DNA from: Gemmatimonadota bacterium
GTDB lineage: Bacteria > Gemmatimonadota > Gemmatimonadetes > Palauibacterales > Palauibacteraceae
Length of the DNA stretch: 15,905 nucleotides
Direction: 5' to 3'
Assembly: GCA_030598525.1 (NCBI GenBank)
Contig: JAUVPT010000020.1
Coordinates: 1 to 15,905, forward strand
Made by a program: the position numbers and the translations under genes. The notes beneath the pieces are model-generated. The model had not been told where the DNA came from, ran no database searches, and worked only from the letters and a program-made list of their open reading frames with translations. Each line of letters starts with the position of its first letter. Position 1 is the first letter of the stretch. Of the stretch, positions 1 through 6,008 are shown one piece after another.

Positions 1-481
1 ACTCGACCTCACCCAGGGCGAGCAGCTCGACGCCCGTCTGCTCCCGCAGACGATTCATGGCTCGCCGAACGATCGTGTCGGGTGACTGCGGCAGGGGTTC
101 GCCATCCGGGCCCGCGTGGCCGCACATGAGAACCAGAGTGGGAACCGCTGAGAATGGATCCAGGAAGCCCGATTCGATCCTCGGGCGCAGGACGATGTCC
201 GAGGCGCCCGTGGGGATCCCGGAGCCGGGAAACAGGTTCGATCCGTCAGCTCGCTCACCGGCCTCACAGACTCTGCGCAGGCGGGCCTCGTCGTGCGGCA
301 TGAAGTCGAGACGCTTGAGCCAACCGTCGCCCCCCACGTGCATCAGGCTCAGCCCCCTGGCCTGCCCGCGACGGAACACCTGCGCCAGGTCCTCGACCGT
401 CCACTCCTCGCGTGGCCGCCCCAGAGAGCGCTCCAGGCCTCCCTCTCCGAACGTCTCCTGCCCGGCAGGCTCGTTTTCCAC
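1..481 (-). CDS. Glutamine synthetase family protein, N-terminal part (3' end beyond window)
   Basis: Only the first 160 codons are present; the gene continues past position 1. I chose the GTG at 481 because it follows a strong Shine-Dalgarno (GGAGGA, three bases away) and the frame stays open to the window edge. After a variable stretch of about 28 residues comes a glutamine-synthetase-like N-terminal (beta-grasp) domain, with 'GDGWLKRLDF' at residues 51-60. The start of the catalytic domain follows: 'RADGS' (77-81), 'SDIVLRP' (94-100), 'DPF..VPT' (108-115) and, at the very edge, 'GEVE' (157-160), which fits the G-x-E-x-E metal-binding strand. The family joins glutamate and ammonia using ATP, in the cytoplasm. 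The pattern looks like a divergent GlnA-like branch rather than classic enterobacterial GlnA, and some family members act on other amines. It lies 94 bases downstream of asnA on the same strand, suggesting shared nitrogen-assimilation control. The family call is firm; the exact substrate is not. Confidence 0.85.
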   Translation of the reverse strand, partial: MENEPAGQETFGEGGLERSLGRPREEWTVEDLAQVFRRGQARGLSLMHVGGDGWLKRLDFMPHDEARLRRVCEAGERADGSNLFPGSGIPTGASDIVLRPRIESGFLDPFSAVPTLVLMCGHAGPDGEPLPQSPDTIVRRAMNRLREQTGVELLALGEVE

Positions 482-510
482 GGTTCCTCCGTTGGTGGGC
501 GCGGCTGGCA

Positions 511-550
511 CAGACAACAAGGCCGCGGGAGCCCGAGAGCCCCCGCGGCC
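511..550 (-). terminator. Stem-loop with U-rich tail between asnA and the glutamine synthetase-like gene
   Basis: GGCCGCGGG (521-529) and CCCGCGGCC (542-550) form a perfect 9-bp GC-rich stem with a 12-base loop. Read on the minus strand it follows the asnA stop by 25 bases and is followed by TTGTTGTCTG, a moderately T-rich tail. This is a plausible intrinsic terminator for asnA. Because the next gene starts only 39 bases further on, it could also act as a partial terminator or attenuator. Confidence 0.6.
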
Positions 551-575
551 GGATGCACTCCCCTGCTCTCCGAAT

Positions 576-1712
576 CTACTCCAGTACGACGATGTTGCGC
601 TCTTCGCAGACTTCCTTCAACTGGTCGGGCCACACCGTCACACTCACTTCGCCCAGGTGCGCCTTGCGGAGCAGCAGCATGTAGGTGCGGGACTGCCCGA
701 TCCCGCCACCGATGCTGAGCGGAATCTCATCGTTCAGGATCGCCTGGTGATAGGGCTGTTCGAGGTAATCCATCTGGCCGCTCGCCTCGAGCTGCTGGAC
801 CAGCGTGTCCTTCGTCACTCGCACGCCCATGGACGTCAGTTCATGCCGACGCTTCGTGACCGGGTTCCAGACCAGGATATCGCCGTTCAGTCCGTGCGTG
901 TCCTTGCCCGTCTCGGCGGAGGTGTCGGTGACCCAGTCGTCATAGTCCGCGGCACGCATCTCGTGCGGATAGCCGTCGGCCAGAGTCCAGCCGATCCCGT
1001 AGATGAATACGGCGGGATACTCCTGGATGATCTTCGTCTCACGCTGCTTGCGCGGAAGATCGGGGTACCTCTCGAGGATCTCCTCCGCGTGGATGAACAC
1101 GAGCTCTTCCGGCAGGCGCGGATACCTCGGGTCGTCCAGGGCGGGATACTTGTCGAAGGCGTAGTCCTCTGCGCCCTTGATGACCTTCCAGATCCGCTGC
1201 ACCGTGTCCTTGAGGAACGCCACGTTGCGCTGGTCGGCCGTGATGACCTTCTCCCAATCCCACTGGTCGACGTACGAGCTGTGGTCGTGGTCCAGGAAAT
1301 AGTCCTTGCGGACGGCTTTCATGTCCGTGTTGATTCCCTCGCCTACGGCGCAGTCGAACTGCCTGAGCGCCATCCGCTTCCACTTCGTGGCCGCCTGCAC
1401 GACGCTGGCCCGAATGGGCTGGGGAAGGCCGAGGCCACAATCGAACTCCACCGGAGTCCGCGAGCCGTCCCGGTCGAGCATATCGTTGACGCCACTGTCC
1501 ACCCGGACGATCAGGGGAACCTGGATCATCATCAGGTTGAGCTCACGGGCCAGGCCATCCTCGATGTAGCGCTTCACGTCGAAGAGGGCCTTCATCGTGT
1601 CCTTCGGGCTCAGGAGCGGCTTGTAGTCCGTCGGGAGGATCTTGGCGACTTCCTCGTAGGTGCTCACACCGGGACCGGCGAGGTCGGCTTTCTTGTCGGC
1701 AATCGTGGTCAT
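576..1712 (-). CDS. asnA: Aspartate--ammonia ligase (AsnA-type asparagine synthetase)
   Basis: This enzyme makes asparagine from aspartate, ammonia and ATP in the cytoplasm; it uses free ammonia, not glutamine. The 378-residue product carries the AsnA signatures in order: 'KWKRMALRQFD' (110-120), 'GEGINTDMKAVR' (124-135), 'YVDQWDWEKV' (147-156), 'DYDDW' (256-260), 'LNGDILVWNP' (275-284), 'SMGVRV' (294-299) and 'IGGGIGQSR' (334-342). The fold is related to class II aminoacyl-tRNA synthetases. It is longer than the 330-residue E. coli enzyme, mainly through an N-terminal extension of about 35 residues. I chose ATG 1712 because GGAG (1724-1721) lies 8 bases upstream; GTG 1721 and ATG 1718 are in frame but sit on or too near that site. 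A 5-bp hairpin (1738-1751) lies just upstream in the leader. It diverges from the class V PLP enzyme gene. The identification is secure. Confidence 0.96.
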   Translation of the reverse strand: MTTIADKKADLAGPGVSTYEEVAKILPTDYKPLLSPKDTMKALFDVKRYIEDGLARELNLMMIQVPLIVRVDSGVNDMLDRDGSRTPVEFDCGLGLPQPIRASVVQAATKWKRMALRQFDCAVGEGINTDMKAVRKDYFLDHDHSSYVDQWDWEKVITADQRNVAFLKDTVQRIWKVIKGAEDYAFDKYPALDDPRYPRLPEELVFIHAEEILERYPDLPRKQRETKIIQEYPAVFIYGIGWTLADGYPHEMRAADYDDWVTDTSAETGKDTHGLNGDILVWNPVTKRRHELTSMGVRVTKDTLVQQLEASGQMDYLEQPYHQAILNDEIPLSIGGGIGQSRTYMLLLRKAHLGEVSVTVWPDQLKEVCEERNIVVLE

Positions 1713-1830
1713 CGTCATCACTCCATGGGATTGGGCTCCGGGTCGTCCCGGTGGGCCCGAGTAGTCCGATCACACATCGTGTCCCCTTACAGCACGAACC
1801 GAGCCAGTTTCAGCCGGCGGGGAGTACGTG

Positions 1831-1859
1831 TCCAACTCGTTCTAATACCTTCATATAAT
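1831..1859 (+). promoter_or_regulatory. Candidate plus-strand promoter with perfect TATAAT
   Basis: TATAAT at 1854-1859 matches the sigma-70-type -10 consensus exactly and is conspicuous in this GC-rich sequence. The -35 position (about 1831-1836, TCCAAC) does not match consensus, so activation by a regulator is possible. Because the box covers ATG 1858, that ATG cannot be the start codon of a transcript made from this promoter; this supports ATG 2017. The reverse complement of the same AT patch could also supply a -10 box for asnA. Confidence 0.45.
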
Positions 1860-1865
1860 GGATGC

Positions 1866-2016
1866 GCCACCGACTCGCGCAAGCGAGATCGCCGCTGGTA
1901 CTGGGACGTTTTGTCCGGCATTGGCGACGGGCTGCGAAGCTCGTGGGCCTCTAGTAGGTTGCCGGCGCGGACCGGCGCACCGGCCGTCGAGACACCTCAA
2001 CCGCCAGGGCCAACCC
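1866..2016 (+). other. Foldable 5' leader of the class V PLP enzyme gene
   Basis: About 150 bases separate the candidate start of transcription from ATG 2017. The stretch contains several inverted repeats by eye. CTCGC-GCAA-GCGAG (1874-1887) is a hairpin closed by a GNRA-type tetraloop. TCGCC (1889-1893) pairs with GGCGA (1923-1927) around an inner GGAC-GTTTT-GTCC hairpin (1904-1916). A GCCGG/CCGGC pair lies near 1961-1976. No riboswitch class that I know matches. It could be a regulatory RNA leader or simply GC-rich sequence that folds by chance. Confidence 0.3.
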
Positions 2017-3264
2017 ATGACCCATACTCGCGACCATGCGACGTCACCCGTCGCCTCCGTCGACACGATCCGTTCCGCCTTCCCCGCACTTGGGCGCATC
2101 CATGCGAATCGCCCAGTCGGATACTTCGACGCGCCGGGCGGGACCCAGGTACCGGCAATCGTTGCAGAGGCCGTTGCCCAGCAGATGCTACGTCATAACG
2201 CCAACGCCCATTGGGCCTTCGCTTCGTCGCAAGAACTGGACGAGGTGATCGCGGCCAGCCGCTCGGCGCTCTCGGACTTCGTTGGTGGCCGGCCCGATGA
2301 GATCGTGTTCGGGCCGAATATGACGACCCTGACCTTCCACCTGGCGCGGGCCCTCGGTCGGACGTTTGAGCCGGGGGACGAGATCATCGTGACCGAGCTC
2401 GATCACATGGCGAACGTCTCCCCATGGCAGGATCTCGAGACCGAGAGCGGTATCGTGGCACGCACCGTCCCTCTCAAGCCGGAGACAGGCGGCCTGGATT
2501 GGGCCATCCTGGAATCGAGCCTGTCCGCGCGCACTCGCCTGGTGGCCGTTACTGCCGCCTCCAACGCGCTAGGCACGATCGTCGACCTGCCCCGTGTTCA
2601 AGCGATGGCTCGATCGGTCGGTGCCCTGCTGTTCGTGGACGCGGTCCACCTGGCGCCGCACGAGCGAATCGACGTGGCGGCGATGGGCTGCGATTTCCTC
2701 GCCTGCTCCCCCTACAAGTTCTACGGGCCACACGTAGGGCTTCTGTGGGGCCGAAACGAGCTGCTCCAGGAAGTGCTGCCGCCGAAGCTGGCCCCCTCGC
2801 CGGATACGGCCCCGGAAAGGTGGGAAACCGGAACGCTGAATCACGAGGGAATCGCGGGTGCGGGCGCCGCCGTGGATTTCCTCGCCGACCTCGCGGATCA
2901 CGGCACACGCACCGAGCGACTCGACGCCGTCTTCGCTGAACTGTCGCGACGGGGAGACAACCTGATCGCGCGGCTTCGGGAGGGTCTCGCGGGTGTGCCC
3001 GGTGTGCGCCTGTACGGTCCGCTGCCCGGAGCGCCGCGAACGCCCACCCTGTCTTTCACGATAGAGGGCTACACCCCGGCCGAGGCGGCGGCCCGTCTGT
3101 CGTCTTCCTCGGGCCTGTTCCTGTCACACGGGAACTTCTATGCGTCGTCTGTCACGGCCCGGCTGGGAGTCGAGCCGGAGGGCCTCCTGCGAGCTGGCTG
3201 CGCCTGCTACACGAGTGAGGAAGAAGTCGAGAGGCTGATCGAGGCGGTGGGACGGCTGGCGTAG
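2017..3264 (+). CDS. Class V PLP-dependent enzyme, cysteine desulfurase-like
   Basis: The 415-residue protein is a fold-type I PLP enzyme of the aminotransferase class V group, closest to the 'cysteine desulfurase-like' (VC1184-type) family. Visible features are 'YFDAPGGTQVP' near the N terminus, 'FGPNMTTLTF', 'TELDHMANVSPW', the cofactor-contacting 'FVDAVHLAPH' (D208, H211) and the PLP lysine K234 in 'SPYKFYGPH'. In true NifS/SufS enzymes the catalytic cysteine lies in a loop before the last helices. Here that loop reads 'SHGNFYASS' (from residue 370) with no cysteine, so sulfur transfer by the usual persulfide route is unlikely. Two cysteines (395, 397) lie further along and do not align with that loop by eye. 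No iron-sulfur scaffold gene is nearby. I chose ATG 2017 because an upstream ATG at 1858 lies inside a TATAAT box and its extra 53 residues look non-coding. The ribosome site is weak. The family is sure; the substrate is unknown. Confidence 0.88.
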   Translation: MTHTRDHATSPVASVDTIRSAFPALGRIHANRPVGYFDAPGGTQVPAIVAEAVAQQMLRHNANAHWAFASSQELDEVIAASRSALSDFVGGRPDEIVFGPNMTTLTFHLARALGRTFEPGDEIIVTELDHMANVSPWQDLETESGIVARTVPLKPETGGLDWAILESSLSARTRLVAVTAASNALGTIVDLPRVQAMARSVGALLFVDAVHLAPHERIDVAAMGCDFLACSPYKFYGPHVGLLWGRNELLQEVLPPKLAPSPDTAPERWETGTLNHEGIAGAGAAVDFLADLADHGTRTERLDAVFAELSRRGDNLIARLREGLAGVPGVRLYGPLPGAPRTPTLSFTIEGYTPAEAAARLSSSSGLFLSHGNFYASSVTARLGVEPEGLLRAGCACYTSEEEVERLIEAVGRLA

Positions 3265-3285
3265 GCGCAGTTGTCCCTCCCGCAC

Positions 3286-3341
3286 CTCGGCCAGGCTCGT
3301 CCACCCCCGGGACTGAGAGCTCTCGAAAGGCCCTGACCGAG
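3286..3341. repeat. Inverted repeat enclosing a perfect palindrome
   Basis: CTCGGCCAGG (3286-3295) pairs 9 of 10 with CCTGACCGAG (3332-3341). Inside the 36-base loop is the perfect palindrome GAGAGCTCTC (3315-3324). It lies 22 bases after the class V enzyme stop and immediately before the candidate promoter of the next operon. It may be a terminator (there is no T-tract) or an operator-like site. Confidence 0.3.
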
Positions 3342-3342
3342 A

Positions 3343-3371
3343 TTGATCTATCGGACGTGCTTGATTATTCT
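3343..3371 (+). promoter_or_regulatory. Candidate promoter of the 3474-4569 operon
   Basis: TTGATC (3343-3348) and TATTCT (3366-3371) are separated by exactly 17 bases. Each matches the sigma-70-type consensus at four of six positions. The stretch is AT-rich compared with its surroundings. A transcript would have a leader of about 95 bases before ATG 3474, in which I see no further element. Confidence 0.45.
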
Positions 3372-3473
3372 GGTTGACCCACCAGGTGCTGTGTGGTGCA
3401 GCAGTTCGTTGACGGAGCGGCCCCACCCGAGACGTGCTTCCGGGTTCCCACTGTGGATCGAGAGGGTCGAGCC

Positions 3474-3788
3474 ATGCGTCTGCTCCTGCAGGTGAATCTG
3501 CCCAACTTGGATTTCAATGCGGCGGTCCGAGACGGATCCGCCGGTCAGAAGCTCCAGAGGATTCTCTCCGACTCGAACCCTGAAACGGTCTATTTCGTCG
3601 AGCAGGACGGCCAGCGAGGCGTTCTTCTCGTGGTTAACCCGGAGAGTTCAGCGGAGATCCCGGCCCTGGCCGAACCCTGGTTCCTCACGTTCAACGCCCG
3701 GTGCCGGTTCTGCATCGCGATGACGCCGGACGAACTGGCCGAGGCCGGTCTCGACGAACTCGGAGGCAAGTGGGGCCAGAAGGACTGA
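3474..3788 (+). CDS. Small alpha/beta protein of unknown function (DUF3303-like)
   Basis: This 104-residue protein has no signal peptide or membrane segment and is probably cytoplasmic. The body 'PETVYFVEQDGQRGVLLVV' followed by 'SSAEIPALAEPWFLTFNA' (59-75) has the strand-helix-strand look of small dimeric ferredoxin-like (alpha-beta barrel) proteins. The 'ALAEPWF' stretch is the part I associate with this family of hypothetical proteins. Two cysteines lie close together near the end ('CRFC', 77-80). I chose ATG 3474, with GAGAGGG upstream; the frame is open back to GTG 3393 but the added residues look non-coding. The next gene starts 7 bases after its stop and its ribosome site overlaps that stop, so the two are probably translated together. 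No function can be given. Confidence 0.75.
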   Translation: MRLLLQVNLPNLDFNAAVRDGSAGQKLQRILSDSNPETVYFVEQDGQRGVLLVVNPESSAEIPALAEPWFLTFNARCRFCIAMTPDELAEAGLDELGGKWGQKD

Positions 3789-3795
3789 GGCGATC

Positions 3796-4569
3796 ATGGT
3801 TCGCGAATCCAACGTCAAGAGGTCCAGGCCTTACGAGTCCTACCGTGAAGAGGTCGAATCCGACGGCCTGCGTCGAGAGATTAGGGAGCGGCGCGTTCTG
3901 CCCCTGCTCGGGTTATTCCTCGCCTCGGGCTTCCTCGTCCTCGAAGGCGTGGACCAGTTGATCGGTCACGACCTGATCCCGAGCGTCACGTATTCCATCG
4001 CCATCGTGTTCTACGTGTTTGGGATTCCGGGCACGATCATCATCGCCTGGTTTCACGGCCAGAAGGGACCCCAGAGACCGCGACCCATCGAGTTATGGAT
4101 GCATGGTTTCATGCTGGTCGGCGCGTTGGGGATCAGTTACGGCCTGTTGGGCGACCATACCTCTCCCGGCGATCTCGAGACCCTGCCGCCGCCGATCAGC
4201 CGCGCGGATCGAGTCGCGATCGAGGAAGTGTTGGCGGGGTATTCGCGAGCTGCGGGAAGCGGTGACTGGGCGCGGGTAGCTGAGTACACTTCGGTCGACG
4301 CGGTCTGGATCCCTACGAACGAGCCAGCAGACCTCGGGAGGATGCGTGTGTTCGACTGGGTAGCGGAGGCACCCCTCCCGACGTTGGTAGACCATCGATT
4401 CTCCATTCACGATCTGAGCGGAGCTGGTGGCCTGGCTTACGTCAGAGGACGGTGTGATCACGGGGAGGCCGAAGCGAACGTCTTCCTGTTGGTCTTGAAG
4501 AAGCAGGACGACGGCCTGTGGCGAATCATGGTGGAAATGTGGGGTGACCTGCCGGTCGTCGCCGGGTGA
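3796..4569 (+). CDS. Three-helix membrane protein with C-terminal NTF2/SnoaL-like domain
   Basis: The 257-residue protein has a charged cytoplasmic-type N terminus (1-33) and three predicted membrane helices at about 34-56, 61-86 and 99-119. A soluble tail (about 133-257) looks like an NTF2-like (SnoaL/DUF4440) alpha+beta domain: a helical start ('DRVAIEEVLAGYSRAAGSGD'), 'VWIPTN', and paired strands ending 'LWRIMVEMW'. The second helix is followed by 'AWFHGQKG' (84-91), a motif I associate from memory with membrane proteins of related bacteria. NTF2-like domains bind small molecules or act as dimerising enzymes; no catalytic residue can be assigned here. The start ATG follows GAGG by five bases, and that GAGG overlaps the stop of the upstream small gene. 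It converges with the minus-strand membrane protein 30 bases downstream. Topology is inferred from hydrophobicity read by eye; the role is unknown. Confidence 0.75.
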   Translation: MVRESNVKRSRPYESYREEVESDGLRREIRERRVLPLLGLFLASGFLVLEGVDQLIGHDLIPSVTYSIAIVFYVFGIPGTIIIAWFHGQKGPQRPRPIELWMHGFMLVGALGISYGLLGDHTSPGDLETLPPPISRADRVAIEEVLAGYSRAAGSGDWARVAEYTSVDAVWIPTNEPADLGRMRVFDWVAEAPLPTLVDHRFSIHDLSGAGGLAYVRGRCDHGEAEANVFLLVLKKQDDGLWRIMVEMWGDLPVVAG

Positions 4570-4599
4570 TTACGCCCGCCCGCCGCAGGAGACCCGCGC

Positions 4600-5076
4600 T
4601 CAGGGGACCGGATCAGTCCTGAGGGTTGCCTCGCCTTCGGTAAGCCCCCCCTCAGCCTCGTTCGCGCTCGCGTTGAGAAGTTCTCGGTCCTCCGCCATTC
4701 TGGCCAGGGCCAACGAACCGGAGGCGCAGGCCGCACTCGACAGTGCGAACACGGGGCCTAACACCAGGATGGCGTCGCCCAGGTCCGCGGCCAAGACAAA
4801 GATCCCGGACAGCAGAAGACCCCCAACGGCCCCCCACCCTGCAAAGCGTGGAAGCGACATCTGATCGAACCTGCGACGGCCCTCAGCTATCCAGAGGACC
4901 CCGGAGAACGTGACGCCAGCAAGAAAACCCAACAGAGCAAAGCCGAGGGGAAACGGGACGTCGGCGGCGCCGAAACCGACTACCATCAGGAGGACGACGC
5001 CCGCGGCGAACCATGCTAGTGCCCAGGTCAGGCCCATCCCGACTGCACCACGGATGCGTCTCAGCCACTTCGTCAC
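4600..5076 (-). CDS. Small four-helix inner-membrane protein of unknown function
   Basis: This 158-residue protein starts with a basic stretch ('KWLRRIRG') and has four hydrophobic segments at about 12-34, 41-64, 78-97 and 102-124. A charged, Glu-rich C-terminal tail follows. Between helices 2 and 3 lies the basic loop 'IAEGRRRFD' (63-71), which by the positive-inside rule should face the cytoplasm. I have seen this arrangement in hypothetical proteins of GC-rich environmental bacteria but know of no function. The start is GTG 5076, preceded by the excellent ribosome site AGGGGAGG five bases away, so the start is well supported. It is divergent from the outer-membrane protein gene and convergent with the 3-TM gene. 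Confidence 0.75.
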   Translation of the reverse strand: MTKWLRRIRGAVGMGLTWALAWFAAGVVLLMVVGFGAADVPFPLGFALLGFLAGVTFSGVLWIAEGRRRFDQMSLPRFAGWGAVGGLLLSGIFVLAADLGDAILVLGPVFALSSAACASGSLALARMAEDRELLNASANEAEGGLTEGEATLRTDPVP

Positions 5077-5120
5077 TACTACCTCCCCTGTTCGCTTGGA
5101 CCTTCCCTCACCGATACTTT

Positions 5121-5149
5121 ATCATACAAAGTACTCTGCCCCCCAGCAA
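5121..5149 (-). promoter_or_regulatory. Candidate promoter of the small membrane protein gene
   Basis: On the minus strand TTGCTG (5149-5144) and TATGAT (5126-5121) are 17 bases apart. The -10 box matches consensus at five of six positions. It lies about 45 bases before GTG 5076. The same AT-rich patch could supply TATCAT as a plus-strand -10 toward the outer-membrane protein gene, about 180 bases away. I see no gene elsewhere in 5077-5306. Confidence 0.4.
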
Positions 5150-5306
5150 GCTCTTGGCCGGAAGCGGGTTGTTCTCACCTGCGTTCGACGATACAGTTCG
5201 GCCGTACTCTGGCAGGACGCTATCGACCAGCTGGGCATTAGATCGACCGGCTCACCGCAAACAGCCTCCAGATCAATCGACTACCACGAGCGAGGATTGA
5301 AACTCC

Positions 5307-5966
5307 ATGGTTCGTAAGACACTACTCGTTGCACTCGCCATTGGCCTGACGGTATCGGCGGCACAAGCACAGAGCGCAAAATTCGAAATCTCCGCCACCG
5401 CGGGCTGGACGTTCAGCGACGGCGTCAGCGGAGCTTCAGTGACGGTTCCCGGCGAGGGAACATTCAACCGGGTCGACCCCAAGGACGCCTTCTCGTGGGG
5501 GCTACGCGGGGGCTACCTGCTGACCGAGAACCACGAAATCGGCTTCCTGTTCAATCTGCAGGCCACCGAGCTCGAGGTTAGCGGGTCGGAGACCGTCAGC
5601 CTGGGGGACCAGAACGTCTACAGCTACCACGGCTACTACGCCTACACCTTCGGCGATATCGACCGCCAGCTCCGCCCCTACCTCCTCGTCGGCCTCGGGG
5701 CCACTCAGTTCGGGGCCGTCGAAGTCCCCGACAGGGAGGATATCGCCGGCGGCACGCGGTTCTCCGGGACGTTCGGGCTCGGGATCAAGGTGTTCCCGTT
5801 CGCAAGCCCGAAGTTCGGCTTCCGCGCCGAAGCCCGCTACACTCCGACCTACATCAAGTCCGATCCCGGTGGTTGGTGGTGCGGCTACTGGGGCTGTTAC
5901 GCGACCGAGAACCCGCAGTACGCGAACCAGTTCGAGCTCAACGGAGGGTTTGTTCTGCGGTTCTAG
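5307..5966 (+). CDS. Outer-membrane beta-barrel protein (porin-like)
   Basis: The 219-residue protein has a clear Sec signal peptide: 'VRKTLLVALAIGLTVSA' and a cleavage site after AQA (21). The mature part is made of alternating hydrophobic and polar residues in strand-loop-strand units, for example 'FSWGLRGGYLL', 'EIGFLFNLQA', 'RPYLLVGLGA', 'GTFGLGIKVF' and 'FGFRAEARYT'. It ends 'GGFVLRF'; a final Phe is the usual BAM-recognition signal of outer-membrane barrels. The length suggests an eight-stranded OmpA/OmpW-size barrel. Two cysteines (192, 197) lie in the Gly/Trp-rich segment 'GGWWCGYWGCYA', probably in a loop and able to form a disulfide. The start is ATG 5307, with GAGG about 11 bases upstream. 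It converges on the VKOR-DsbA gene across a 42-base gap. It may be a passive barrel or an assembly or adhesion protein; ligand unknown. Confidence 0.85.
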   Translation: MVRKTLLVALAIGLTVSAAQAQSAKFEISATAGWTFSDGVSGASVTVPGEGTFNRVDPKDAFSWGLRGGYLLTENHEIGFLFNLQATELEVSGSETVSLGDQNVYSYHGYYAYTFGDIDRQLRPYLLVGLGATQFGAVEVPDREDIAGGTRFSGTFGLGIKVFPFASPKFGFRAEARYTPTYIKSDPGGWWCGYWGCYATENPQYANQFELNGGFVLRF

Positions 5967-5988
5967 ACGGCTGTTCAACCAGAGCCGT
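5967..5988. terminator. Possible bidirectional terminator hairpin
   Basis: ACGGCT (5967-5972) and AGCCGT (5983-5988) form a perfect 6-bp stem with a 10-base loop. It sits directly after the outer-membrane protein stop and before the convergent VKOR-DsbA stop. No T-tract follows on either strand, so its strength is doubtful. Confidence 0.3.
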
Positions 5989-6008
5989 GGGCAGGCGCGG
6001 GGGACGAG

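Noticed and set aside
1858..2016. N-terminal extension of the class V enzyme from ATG 1858
   Set aside because: The ATG lies inside the TATAAT box, the 53 residues resemble no protein, and the family's usual N terminus begins near ATG 2017.
57..2198. A 713-codon open frame on the plus strand
   Set aside because: It lies antisense to the well-identified asnA and the glutamine-synthetase-like gene; its translation is Arg/Pro/Leu/Asp-rich with no domain. Long antisense frames are common in GC-rich genes.
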